Made by a program: the position numbers and the translations under genes
Shown: positions 30,600 through 42,092 of the stretch, in pieces
Numbering within the stretch: the first letter of the stretch is position 1
How the letters are laid out: the number at the start of each line of letters is the position of its first letter
Notes under the pieces: generated by a model
Seen by the model: only the letters and a program-made list of their open reading frames with translations
Database searches by the model: none
What the model was told of the DNA's origin: nothing
Origin: Isoetes taiwanensis
Taxonomy: Eukaryota > Streptophyta > Lycopodiopsida > Isoetales > Isoetaceae
Assembly: GCA_021234155.1 (NCBI GenBank)
Contig: JAJEKV010000070.1
Location: 7,307,889-7,371,888 of the forward strand
Reading direction: 5' to 3'
Length of the DNA stretch: 64,000 bases

Positions 30600-33200
30600 C
30601 ACCTATCTGAATGTGAAATCAAATATTAGAAATAAAGCAAGCATAGCTCAGACAAAAAATTACAACCTAGTTGCCACATCTAGTGCAATCTGCAACCCAA
30701 GTTCAGCCACAACATTAAAAAAGTGCACATGCATCAAATTTCCCCTTGAGTTCAAATTGTAAGATGCTCACTTGATATTTGATTAAAATATGAATGCTGG
30801 GTCGCTTTAGAGGATATATAAAATCAAGAATCCAATTCACAAAATATCAACCAAACATTTAACCCCATATGACTATTAACTTGCTGTCAAAAATGTTCTA
30901 AAACTCTATGCTACAGTGAAAATAAGATCATTTCCATTGGATCATTTTCATTGCTACAATGATTTCTACATGTTGACCATTGAATAATTATTTAGTGACC
31001 TCTTGAAACTATCAAATTAGTGACGTATTATCAAATTACTAACCTCCTGGAATATGAGTTCAGCTCTCCAAATTGATACTCCACTTGTCTTTCCCTCTTT
31101 ACCAGCTTTTTTCAATTTACTATTTTACGGTAGTTGAATACGTAATCTCAAGTTTGCTTAACCTACAATTATATTTCATATAGAATCATCACAATTGGTT
31201 TAGGGATTCCCCTTACACAAAGCAAACTTTTTGAAAGAAATCCAAATGGCGTCTATACCCTAAACTAAAATGGTGGCTAATGATATCAAATTGTTAAAAT
31301 TCTTAAGAGACAACTAAGATCAATTTGAATCAATCTATTACTTGCTAGCAATGCATGAAATATATGCGCAAATAAAGCCAGATTTGCTAGGAAATTATTT
31401 AATTAATGAATGAGGATTATCCAATGCTCAATGGTTCGACTTGAATTTTAGTATAGCGGGAAATTATTTAATCATTTAAATCATTTCTTCAGTTTGCAAT
31501 ATTGGGGTCTAAAAGGTCCAGATTTGTTTACATGTTCACTATAAGATCGTGAAAGTCAAGATGTGGGTGACTTAAAAAACCTAAAGTCGCCTAAAAATAC
31601 TAGCAATGTTGTTAATGCATATGAAATAAAAAGTGCAAGCACAACTAGAAGCTATAAAATAGAATGAGTCAACAGTGATGAACAGTAAATCCACTTAGCA
31701 AAGCAATCATGCATGCACAACACTTAAGGAGGATAGGCATCGACAAGCAATGCACGCAACCAAGGCTAACAAAAAGCATAAGAATCCAACCATACTCCCA
31801 TGAAAACTACAAAGATCAACATATTCATGTAAATCCACTGTAATATGCATGCAACATCACTCTAAATTGAAAGTACAGGTGAATAAGAAACAATGGAGAA
31901 CAAATTTAGATGAAAAGCAATGAAATTGCCACGACACAAGGTACGAGTTGGAAAGGTGTGGGAAAAGTTGCATCCGTTTCTAAACCAATATTAGTTCCTT
32001 TTTTTATATGCCATGTAAAACACTTTTTCCGTAATTATTCAACGATATGTCAACGTCTGGATAAATTGGAGTGAGATACACTGCCACTGGCAATAGAGGT
32101 AAGGAAAATTTTATGTCCTTTATATATGGGTAAATATGTAATCCTTCACGATGCTAAGTTAGGTCACGAAGGAATGGGCAAATGTTGAAATCCAATTCTC
32201 TAATTTGTGGAAGGCCATCATGTCTATGGAAGTAAGTAGCAAAAGAAGCAATTGAGCAACTATTACAAAAGTTTACTGTTAACACAATCCAGTCCTTTTT
32301 GCAAAAAAGAAATTCGCTTGTATGGTAAATACAGTAGGAACGCTTCAAGCTAGATTGACTACGAATGCAGAGAATAATCCCTACCCTACTTCCTACTCCA
32401 TACCTGTTGTTAGCCCCAAAACTCTTGGAATGTGTGAAGGAGAGACTGTCAATCATAGACAGCAATCTGTAAATCCCGTTTCGACGAGTAGCATAAATGC
32501 CATGAGCCCAGATCAACTGATGAGAACTTCGCGTCCATCAAAAGTTGAGGGGGAGTTGAAGAATATCATCATTTCTACATCCCAAGATCAGAAGAATATA
32601 AGATCTATCCAAAAAGCGAGCCGAAGGATGATAAACAACTTAAACTGTACAAATAAAACACGAACCTATCCAGAGTACCTATTAGTTAATGCAACCAATA
32701 GGAAAAAAGGGCAGGAAGAACAATGAAGCTAACTAGCTACCAACAAGCCTAGCAAAAATACGACAATATTGTAGTAACTAAGAGTACCAAAGGGCATTTC
32801 TCCAATATAAAAATTTTGTGACTCTCAAATCTTAACAGATTGATTTATACCTTAGGTGTTGCCAATGGCATGATGGGCTAGTGTAAAGAAAAAGTTGTGA
32901 GAAGATAAAGCTAGAAACTTTCAAGTGAAATAGAGTTGGAGAGGCCTTAATGTGTTTAAATCAAATGGAACATATATGACTTCATAGATCTTCAAGTGGA
33001 CAAGTGCCTGCAGTATCACAACCTTCCCACAGAAGCTCCACACATAAAAGTAATAAAAACAGGAACCGTCCATCAAATTCACAAAGTAAATATGACTTAA
33101 AGCTTTAGCCATAAGATATGTGCAAAAACAGAACATCTGCCAATAGACAGAAAGTTAGCATGCATCAGTATTTTAACCAATTCCATGTGTATGGCCTTGT
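30600..33200. other. AT-rich region without recognisable gene
   Basis: About 2.6 kb of mostly AT-rich sequence. A plus ORF at 32322-32726 (134 codons, Ser/Asn-rich) shows no known motif. No repeats or TE domains seen. The right edge abuts the inverted end of the MULE at 33214. Confidence 0.4.
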
Positions 33201-33213
33201 CAAAGAGTTCGGC

Positions 33214-33390
33214 TCAGGATAGTCTTACCCTGGTTTCGGGGATCCCGGAGGTAAAAATACCGTCCTCCGGTATCACCACCAGGGCTCGACGGAACCCGTT
33301 CCAGGCCCCTCCGTTTCACCGTACTGGCGCACGTGAGGGGTCCTGCACCAATCTCGGCCGTCCGCTTCCGCGCCACACCCGGGCCGTTCC
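33214..33390 (+). repeat. Left terminal inverted repeat of the MULE
   Basis: GC-rich sequence with an internal palindrome built on CCGGAGG...CCTCCGG. It aligns to the reverse complement of 45615-45788. Weaker similarity (CCCGCGAGGCCTTTTCGGTG) extends the relationship to about 33520. Confidence 0.75.
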
Positions 33391-33699
33391 GTGATCACCT
33401 GGATCCGACGGGTGTGATCCCCTCCTTCGGGATCGCCATCGCTCGGCCGATATCGGCCGCCCGATATACGCTAGGGTTATCGCGGCCTTTGGGATCCCCG
33501 CGAGGCCTTTTCGGTGAAAACGCCCTCCGGGATTACCACTACGTGGCCGAGAGGGGGGGCCGTCCACGTGGTGCAATCGAAGCCACTGGTTTGAATTAAT
33601 GCCTGACGGCCCAGGGTCAGTGTTATATGCCATCCACTAATGGTATTACCGGAGGGCGGGAAAACCGCCAGTTATGACGGGCCCCAATTGCGAGTCGCC

Positions 33700-33942
33700 A
33701 CGTGTGCGGTGGGGGATTCCGGAGGAAGGGAGCACAGTTTGGCGATGGCTATGTCCGAACTCTGTGCGCCAACAACGATTACCCTTTCCGACCGTCTCTG
33801 AGCGGAAAGGGCCCGATTGCTGCCGAATCCACAGGCGCTGTCGCTGCTGTTGCATCTGGCGAGTATTTAAAGGTAAGCGCCATCGACAGCTCTGTTTTTA
33901 TTCTATTAAAGGCTTATTCTAACCGGTTACGTTATTTTACAG
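33700..33942 (+). promoter_or_regulatory. Leader exon and intron before the MULE C2H2 ORF
   Basis: A GTAAGC donor at 33872 follows GAGTATTTAAAG, and TTATTTTACAG directly precedes the ATG at 33943, giving a 71 bp phase-0 intron. The upstream sequence is open in the same phase (AESTGAVAAVASGEYLK), so it may be coding. The ATTTAAA could alternatively be a TATA element. Confidence 0.4.
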
Positions 33943-34667
33943 ATGGTGGAGGAGTCGATTAACCTCGAAATCAGCCTAAATACGTCCATTAACGAGAACT
34001 GGAGGCCAGGAATAGAAGAAAACTCGGCTTGGAAATTGCCCGACTGCTTCCAAGATATTGCAACGATTGAATCCGACCAAGAGGTTCAATCCCCGAACAA
34101 AAAGAGATTAAGGGCAGAAGCAAGAGCTAAAGGAGCTTCGCCACAGAAGATTACCCCTGCTGCCAGGCCCGAGGGTTCAGTCGATGGCCAATGGGAAGGA
34201 AATGCAGATGTGCAAAAAAATGCCCAAAATGCAGATGAGGAAGAGGCCCCGAAAAGTAATGTTGAATGCTTTAACGTCAATCCAAGTGAGGAACTGACAA
34301 CTCAAGAATTTTGAAGGATTACAGGTATGATCAGCTCAGTCGAAAATGGCGTTGCCAAGTCGGTGACTGCAACAAATCCTACAGCAGGAAGGTGGAACTG
34401 GAGAATCATAGGTTTAGGGTGCACGAGCTATGGCAAAATTTCAGGGTTCCAGATGCGCCAAGGGGTCTGCCCAGGAGCGCTGTCATGAAAGGCTGCCTCG
34501 GAAACCTTTCTAGGGTTCATCTCATGGGGTCTGGCCTCTCCCCTCTGGTGAGGCAATTGCGCAAAGTGATAGCCTTGTTTGACTTGAGGAAGGCAGACTC
34601 TATTTTATCCCTTGCCAAACTCCTCTACCAAAAATTCCAAAGGTTGTCATATTTCTACCAATCCTAG
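33943..34667 (+). CDS. MULE-borne C2H2 zinc-finger protein (frame change at about 34313)
   Basis: The first frame (33943-34314) is acidic and Asn/Glu-rich with a basic patch NKKRLRAEARAKG, a likely nuclear signal. The second frame (34311-34667) carries WRCQVGDCNKSYSRKVELEN with HRFRVH: one C2H2 finger of spacing C-X4-C-X12-H-X4-H. It continues as a basic helical tail (LRKVIALFDLRKADS). A single-base shift or a short intron (AG at 34325) joins them. Being inside the element it may be a captured host gene or an accessory DNA-binding protein of the MULE; I infer but cannot show binding to the terminal repeats. Confidence 0.5.
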
Positions 34668-34861
34668 TGATCATGTCCACATTAGCAATCTTGCCATGTC
34701 ACAACATGCTCCAACATGCCATGTGGCCTCGAACATGCCCCAAAAGTCCAAAAGTAGCTTGTCCCAAAAGTCCTCTCCTGAATGCCCCTGGCGACGAACA
34801 GGCAACTCCTGTACTCTGAAACTATGAAATGGCTCTGCAAATGGACTCATAACATTGAGCC

Positions 34862-36608
34862 ACAATGGCATGTTTGAGCCACCTTGGCATGTTCGAGCCT
34901 AGGTGGCATGTTGGAGCCTAGGTGGCATGTTCCAGACACCTTGGCATGTTGGAGCCCAGATCGCATGTTGGAGCCCGCATGGCATGTTTGAGCCACCTTG
35001 GCATGCTGGAGCCTAGGTGGCATGTTGGAGCCCACATGGCATGTTTGAGCCACCTTGGCATGTTGGAGCCTAGGTGGCATATTGGAGCATGCGTGGCATG
35101 TTTGAGCCACCTTGGCATGTTTGAGTCTAGATGGCATGTTGGAGCCTAGGTGGCATGTTGGAGCCCATGTGGCATGTTTGAGCCACCTTGGCATGTTGGA
35201 GTCTAGGTGGCATGTAGAAGCCACCTTGGCATGCATGGCATGTTTGAGACACCTTGGCATGTTTGAGCCTAGGTGGTATGTTGGAGCCTAGATGGCATGT
35301 TTGAGCCACCTTGGCATGTTGGAGCCTAGGTGGCATGTTGGAGCGCGTGGAATGTTTGTGCCACCTTGGCATGTTTGAGCCTAGGTGACATGTTGGAGGC
35401 TAGGTGGCATGTTTGAGCCACCTTGGCATGTTGGATCCTAGGTGGCATGTTGGAGCCTAGCTGGCATGTTTGAGAAACCTTGGCATGTTGGAGCCCACGT
35501 GGCATGGTTGAGCCACCTTGGCATGTTTGAGCTACCTTGGCATGTTGGAGCCTAGGTGGCATGTTGGAGCCCACATGGCATGTTTGAGTCACCTTGGCAT
35601 GTTGGAGCCTAGATGGCATGTTGGAGCCCACATGGCATATTTGAGCCACCTTGGCATGTTTGAGCCACCTTGGCATGTTGGATCCTAGGTGGCATGTTTG
35701 AGAAACCTTGGCATGTTGGAGCCCAAGTGGCATGTTGGAGCCCGCGTGGCATGTTTGGGCCACCTTGGCATGTTTGAGCCAACTTGGCATGTTTGATCCA
35801 CCTTGGCATCTTTGGAGCCTGGGTAGCATGTTGGAGCCCACATGGCATGTTTGAGCCACTTTGGCATGTTTGAGCCACCTTGGCATGTTGGAGCCTAGGT
35901 GACATGTTGGAGCCCACTATGGCATGTTTGAGCCACCTTGGCATGTTTAAGCCTAGGTGGCATGTTGGAGCCTAGGTGGTATGTTGGAGCCCACGTGCAT
36001 GTTTGAGCCACCTTGGAATGTTGGAGCCTAGGTGGCATGTAGGAGCCAGCGTGGCATTTTTGAGCCACCTTAGCATGTTGGAGCTCGCGTGGCATACACC
36101 TTGGCATGTTTGAGCCTAGTTGGCATGTTGGAGCCTAGGTGGCATGTTTGAGCCACATTGGCATAGGTGGCGTGTTGGAGCCCGCATGGCATATTTGAGC
36201 CACCTTGACATGTTTGAGCCTTGGTGGCGTGTTGGTGCCTAGGCGGCATGCTTGAGCCAGCTTAGCAGGTTGGAGCCTAGGTGGCATGTTGGAGCCCACA
36301 TGGCATGTTTGACCCACCTTGACATGTTGGAACCTAGGTGGCATGAAGCCCATGTGGCATGTTTGAGCCACCTTGGCATGTTTGAGCCTAGGTGTCATGT
36401 TAGAGCCTAGGTGGCATGTTGGAGCCTACGTGGCATGTTGGAGCCTATAGATGGCATATAGGAGCCTGCATGGCATATTTGAGTCACCTTGGCATGTTTG
36501 AGCCTAGGTAGAATGTTGGTGCCTAGGTGGTATGCTTGAGCCACCTTGGCACGTTGGCACCTAATTGGCATGTTGGAGCCCACGTGGCATGTTTGAGCCA
36601 TGTTGGAT
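34862..36608. repeat. 19 bp minisatellite, about 92 units
   Basis: Unit TGGCATGTT(G/T)GAGCC followed by four variable bases (TAGG, CACA, ACCT, CGCG). Successive units are exactly 19 bp apart over long stretches, and TAGG-type and ACCT-type units alternate irregularly. Because 19 is not a multiple of 3, translation yields a 19-residue cyclic peptide in any open frame. This explains the long minus-strand ORFs of up to 186 codons (KVAQTCHVGSNMPPRLQHA). I do not regard them as genes. Confidence 0.95.
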
Positions 36609-36689
36609 CTAACCATTGAAGTTATTTTTCACGAATGTAAAACAATACGATACATTCCCAAAGTTGAGCACACAAACAATATTCCAGGT

Positions 36690-37420
36690 GGTGGTGCTTT
36701 GCTTAAGAAATAACCTCAAAAAAACCATACTTCCTAAGAAATAGCTACGTAAAAACTACACCACTTCAGAAAACCACACTTCTGTAAAAAACAGCCACTT
36801 AAAAACTACACTTACTTAAAAACCACACCTCAAAAAACCATACTTACTTTAAAAAACAGCTACTTAAAAACTATACTTAGCTATATAAACCACACCTAAA
36901 AAAATCATACTTCCTTAAAAATAGCTTCTTAAAACCTACACCTAGTTATAAACTACACCACTTCAAAAAACCATACTTCATTAAAAAACAGCCACTTAAA
37001 AACATAAACCACACTTCAAAAAACCTTACTTCTTTAAAAAACAGCGATTTAAAAACTACACCCACTTATAAACGACACCTTAAAAAACAACACCTCGATT
37101 GAAAAAAATCTTACCACTTCAGAAAACCATACTTCCTTAAAAAACAACCACTTAAAAACTATACCTCCTTATAAACCACACTTAAAAAAACTATACTTCC
37201 ATAAAAAATGACTATTTAAGACTACACCTAGTTATAAACTACACCTCAAAAAACAACACCTTCTCAAAAACAACACCCCCTCAAAAAAATAAGCAACACT
37301 TCTTTTAAAAAAACGACACCTCAAAAAAAGACCACATCTTCAAAAAAAAAAAAAACTATAGCTCCATAAAAAAAACTACACCGCCGCCTTAATAAACCAC
37401 ACCTCCACATAACCACATGT
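36690..37420. repeat. A-rich AAAAAC/CCACAC repeat tract
   Basis: Irregular repetition of TTAAAAACTACACC, AAAAAACCATACTTCC and AAAAAACAGCCAC at roughly 20-40 bp, extremely T-poor relative to A on this strand. It has no frame of note. It sits just upstream of the ULP1 gene and could hold its promoter, but I see no clear TATA box. Confidence 0.75.
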
Positions 37421-37427
37421 AGATTTT

Positions 37428-39189
37428 TTGGAACAACGACATGTGGTCTTTTTGTTACTGTTGTTTTTAGGTGTGGACCCAGAATTGGGGTGGTTGTGTG
37501 AGGTGAGGGTTAGAGATTATGGGAAGATCAGGATTCAGAGATCTCTTGATCCCGACTTCAAATTCAGCCACAATCTGACCAGAAAACTTCAGAGGGCAAG
37601 GGCAGCAGCAGAGTGTATGGTAGATGACCAAATCGCCCTCGGCCTTCTTGATGACACGGCCCGAGCCGAGTTTATAAACCTGCAGGTGCGGAGGAAGGAG
37701 GCCACAGAACGTGAATTGCAGGAAGAGCGGATAAGGGAGATCAAGGAAAGGATTAGGAGCAAGCATGGCAATTTGGATGATAAAGATTTGTTTGGTGATT
37801 TGAGCTCTGAACAGCGCCAATTGGACGATGACGATGTGAATGCGGAGGTAGAGGCTACGAATACACTTGAATTTACTTCCCCTCCTCCCAAAACCCCAAA
37901 ATCGAACACCCCAAGTCGCCAGGGTACCCCAAGGAAGCGGACTTTTGTGCAGACCCGGAGGGATGCAGATCTGATGGCTCCAAACCAGATTGTGCATGAA
38001 GAATCAGAGGATGAGCTTGAAAATGCAGATGAACCCCCGACCCCGAGCAAGATAAAACTGTGGTATTTGTATGTGCTGGACCCCTACTTCTTTGAAGCTC
38101 TAATATCATATGACAGAGGGATTAGCAAGGAGCTTTGGCAGTTTAAATTTTCTCTAAATTATCTAATTGTGGTCCAAAGTCCTCTGTTGAAGGTGGGCAG
38201 CAAATCATCTGATGTTGAATTCCACATCTCGGAGGCAGAGGCCCTCAAATTCTCCACTATTCCAGGTGCCCTCGGTTTTGAAGATTCTGAGATCGATGCC
38301 GACTGCTTGGGAGCTTATTTACTGTAAGTGTGTTGTCCTTGTTTTTATTTCTTGCATGGTAAGCTAAATTCAGCTTTGGCAGGGTTCTTGCACACTCAAT
38401 TCCGGCCCAAAAACATTGTCATCATGTCTTCCTGCACCCTGCTGCTTTTGGCCTGTTCCTAAATGGTACGAAACCAGGCCTGTGTGGTGCCTACGAGCAG
38501 TTTGTGAAGTTAATTCCCGGATCCCCCTTTGGTAAGGCCGTGTGGAAAATCTAATATGCACAGTTCTACTACATACCAGTTAATGCTAGGTAAATTGGGT
38601 TTGGGAAGTGGAATTTTTATTGCATTTCTAGTTATGGTTTGAATTGATTGCAGCTTGTCCTTTGCAGTGGCCATTGGAGCCGGTTCATTTTGGTGGCTGA
38701 TCCTTTGGCATGCCAGAAACTCAATAAGCCTTGCCCTTGCATATTGCATTTTGATTCCTTTGATCCCTTCCATGCTCCAATATGCGGGTTCATCACTTTG
38801 TGAGTGTAACATTTGCTAACTATACATTCATAGCCTATCTTCTAATGCCTTGACTTGCAGGTTTTTAATTGATGTATTTAAGAGGTGGAGGCACGAAGCA
38901 TCAGCATTGCATAATACACCAGTAATCTTGATGGAAGCTCCACAGCAGCACAACAACCAAGATTGTGGCATCTATGTCATTGGTTGTGTGCAGAAATTCA
39001 GAGAAATGTACAACAAAGAGACAGCTGTGAGTTATCATTGTCTTATCTTTTGTCTTTTTTGTTAGCAAATTTATGTACTGTCCATTTATAATCTACTGTC
39101 TTCAGATGGTGATCAACCGGGACTGGTTTGCCAAAGAAGACATAGACAATTTAAACAGGCTTCAAGATGATGCTGCAGAAGTTAAGTGA
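37428..39189 (+). CDS. MULE-borne ULP1-like (C48) cysteine protease, multi-exon
   Basis: ULP1 proteases process or remove SUMO; transposon copies are common in plants. Exon 1 ends 38323 (CT|GTAAGT) and joins 38383 in phase, giving AYLLVLAHSIPAQKHCHHVF. The catalytic core is complete: His in HWSRFILVADP (38672-38674), Asp in LHFDSFDP (38753-38755), Gln in APQQHN and Cys in QDCGIYV (38964-38966). Exon borders at 38799/38861 (TT|G) and 39026/39106 (phase 0) are clean GT-AG; the stop TGA is at 39187-39189. The border between about 38530 and 38668 cannot be phased by eye. The N-terminal exon is a charged coiled-coil region (RKEATERELQEERIREIKER) with a Pro/Thr/basic segment (TPSRQGTPRKRTF). The active-site set suggests a once functional protease. 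Confidence 0.75.
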
Positions 39190-39524
39190 CTGCGTAAATG
39201 CAGGAAAATCAACCTTCTACTTGCCCGAGGGTAGCAACCAATTCGCACGACCCTTGACCCGGTTGATGCTGAATGGTCCATGATCTGAACTCTCTCCATA
39301 ATAGAAAAAAAGGTTGTTCCTTGTTCAACATGTAAATTGTCTGCTATATTTGAAAATATGACTTCAAAATCTCAGTTTTTCAATGGTTAATTGAAGTGGG
39401 AACTTGCTTTCCTTTTTTCTTGTCTGGGTTCACTCTTGACTTGTCAATCTGCATCCCATGGTACTCATTGAAAATCACTGAAACCATTCAAGCACTTCAT
39501 AACAGATGAACTGAATTTGAACAC

Positions 39525-40500
39525 CTCTGGGATCCCGAAACTTGAACAACTCTGGGATCCCGAAATTTGAACACCTCTGGGATCCCCAGGGAGCCAAATA
39601 ATAAGACAACCATTAAAAAAAACAAACCACTAAAAAAACCATGGATGGAGATCCCGGAGGACGGTATCCCCATCGTAAAAAAACCATTTGAAATAAACCA
39701 TTAAAAAATCCCATCCCTAGTTGGGGATCCCGGAGGACGGGCTCAACTGTGTGGTGATCCCGGAGGACTGGGATCACCACAATAAGATTCCATCCTCCGG
39801 GATCCCCAGACAGCCAAAAAAAAAGAATAGAATTACTTAGCCATTAAAAAATCCCGTCCGCCAGTTGGTGATCCCGGAGGACGGGATCAACTGTGTGGTG
39901 ATCCCGGAGGACGAAGATTCCGTCCTCCGGGATCCCCGGACAGCCAAAAAATAGAGTAGAATTACTTAGCCATTAAAAAATCCCGTCCGCCAGATGGTGA
40001 TCCCAGGAGGGCCGGGAACAAGCGTGGTGGTGATCCGGAGGGACGGGATCAAGCGTGGTGATCCCGGAGGCGGGATCACCACAAGAAGATTCCGCCCCTC
40101 CGGGATCCCAGGGCGATAAATAAAAAGAATAGAATTACTTAGTCATTAAAAAATCTCGTCCGCCAGATGGTGATCCCGGAGGACGGCATCAACTGTGTGG
40201 TGATCCCGGAGGACGGGATCACCACAAGAAGATTCCGTCCTCCGGGATCCCCAGACAGAAAAAAAAAAGAATAGAATTACTTAGACATTAAAAAATCCCG
40301 TCCGCCAGATAGTGATCCCGGAGGACGGGAACAACTGTGTGGTGATCCCGGAGGACGGGATCAACTGTGTGGTGATCCCGGAGGACGGCATCAACTGTGT
40401 GGTGATCCCGGAGGACGGCATCAACTGTGTGGTGATCCCGGAGGATGGGATCACCACAAGAAGATTCCGTCCTCTGGGATCCCCAGATAGCCAAAAAAAA
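39525..40500. repeat. Palindromic GATCCCGGAGGACGGGATC repeats
   Basis: At least five blocks of about 130 bp: TCCCGTCCGCCAGATGGTGATCCCGGAGGACGG, an inverted partner CCGTCCTCCGGGATCCCCAG, and a linker AGAATAGAATTACTTAG. At 40310-40450 the core is amplified as five direct 33 bp units (GTGTGGTGATCCCGGAGGAC). The core is shared with the element's terminal repeats. Confidence 0.85.
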
Positions 40501-40610
40501 GAATAGACCATGTAAAGGCCCTAGCCATTGAAAAAGTCGACTTTACCCTTAGAAATTGAAATTATGACTTAACCGTTGTACAACGAATAGTACGAGGTTG
40601 ATTCATGAGT

Positions 40611-40620
40611 CTATATATAC
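40611..40620 (+). promoter_or_regulatory. TATA box of the small MULE gene
   Basis: CTATATATAC, a strong plant TATA box, 98 bp before the ATG at 40718 with a plausible leader between. Confidence 0.65.
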
Positions 40621-40717
40621 CCTTGCCTTAGTTGTTCTTGGTAGAAAGTTAGTTGGTTTCCGATTCAGAAATTAGCGGTCGAAGTTCATTTGCTTCTTAT
40701 TTCAAGCCAAGTGACAG

Positions 40718-41320
40718 ATGGTGAGGACCCAACAACAGCTTGCTGAGAGCAGTGCCATCAATGCCCACAGTCTTGAGGATATTCTCGTCTACTTGAATGA
40801 AATTCAGGAGGACGTGGGGCTAGATCTTGCCCAACCTAACAGCATCAAAACGTTCAAAAGTAAGTATGTTGTCTTCCTTCATATTCAAGTTCTACTTTCA
40901 TATTAATCTTTTCATGATCTCCTCATGGTTCATGCAGAGACCGTGGAGAATGGGGAATTCAGAGAGACTCCTAGGCCTCTCGACTCTGATATTCGTAGGC
41001 CAACCCATGCAGCATTGCTGGCTGAATTGAAGAGGTGTATTATCCAGGGTAAGGCTTTGAAGTATTTGCTAGCTATGGACGTTGTCTGGGAAGGCAACAC
41101 CCTAAAAGCCTACTTCGAGGAAATGTATGCTATACGGAGGCTGCGGAAGAAGGTTCTGATCAGGGAAGTCCTAGAGGGGTCTGATCCATACCTATGCGAT
41201 ATCTTCGATCACATGATGTGGAGACTACCCTGCGGTGTGCCAGATGTAACCGGGCAGAAGGCATGGCAACAGTGCTTGATGTTGATTCAGAATGATTCCG
41301 AATTAGAATGTCAGTTTTAA
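40718..41320 (+). CDS. Two-exon MULE passenger gene, unknown function
   Basis: Exon 1 (40718-40858) MVRTQQQLAESSAINAHSLE to TFK, donor GTAAGT; exon 2 from 40940 after TTCATGCAG, joining in phase (AAA A|AG ACC) as KTVENGEFRETPRPLDSD, ending TAA at 41318-41320. About 174 residues, soluble, predicted helical, with a Trp/Cys-containing C-terminal half (KAYFEEMYAIRRLRKKVLI, DIFDHMMWRLPCGVPD). It is intact, with TATA and consensus splice sites. No domain recognised. Its intactness beside frameshifted neighbours suggests either constraint or recent origin. Confidence 0.6.
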
Positions 41321-41404
41321 GCCATTGTAACTTATGATCCATTTGAAACATTCAACCATGCAAATGAATAGAATTAGACCATTGAAACAATGGAAATAAA
41401 TAGA

Positions 41405-41905
41405 CCATTAAAAATTACTTGGGATCCCGGAGGACGGGATCGACAAATAAGAAAAGAAGACCATGGCAATTACATAACCATTAAAAAATCCCCTAAAAAA
41501 TCCGTCCGCTTAATGGTGATCCCGGAGGTGGGGATCACCAACACGTGATCCCGTCCTTTGGGATCACCAGCTCCCGGACGGGAAAAATTTGAAAACCTTA
41601 GAACCTTAGAACCTTAGTAGAGGAAAAAAAAATTAAAAAAGAATCCGTCCGCCTGATGGTGATCCCGGAGGCGGGGATCACCAACCCGTGATCCCGTCCT
41701 CCGGGATCACCAGCTCGCGGACGGGAAAAAATTAAAAACCTTAGAACCTTGGAACCTTAGAGGCCAAAAAAAATTAAAAAAGAGTCCGTCCGCCTGATGG
41801 TGATCCCGGAGGTGGGGACCACCAACACGTGATCCCGTCCTCCGGGATCACCAGCTCGCGGACGGGAAAAATTTGAAAACCTTAGAACCTTAGTAGAGGA
41901 AAAAA
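41405..41905. repeat. Three direct repeats of about 125-140 bp with GATCCCGGAGG palindromes
   Basis: Copies begin near 41500, 41640 and 41780 with TCCGTCCGC(T/C)T(A/G)ATGGTGATC, continue with CACGTGATCCCGTCCT and end with AAACCTTAGAACCTTAG plus an A-rich run. The core is the same as in the 39.5-40.5 kb block and the terminal repeats. Confidence 0.85.
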
Positions 41906-42092
41906 AATTAAAAAAGAATAGACACTTTACCATTACATTACATTTAAACATTACATTTAGTGATATACATTGAAAGATTGAGAAATACAAGTTCTGAAAG
42001 TCATGTTTCAGGCCCCAGAATTTGGGAATCATGGCGCCTTGCATGAAGCCTCCATCTCAACTTCCTTCCAACTCTTCCTTGCTTTCTTCACC

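Noticed and set aside
34847-36616. Long minus-strand ORFs (up to 186 codons) over the 19 bp repeat
   Set aside because: They are a consequence of a stop-free 19 bp tandem unit read through all frames. Several overlap in different frames with the same cyclic peptide, and there is no unique sequence, start context or splice site.
40281-40511. Overlapping ORFs of about 65-75 codons on both strands
   Set aside because: They are translations of the 33 bp GATCCCGGAGGAC repeat, open because the unit is a multiple of three and stop-free.
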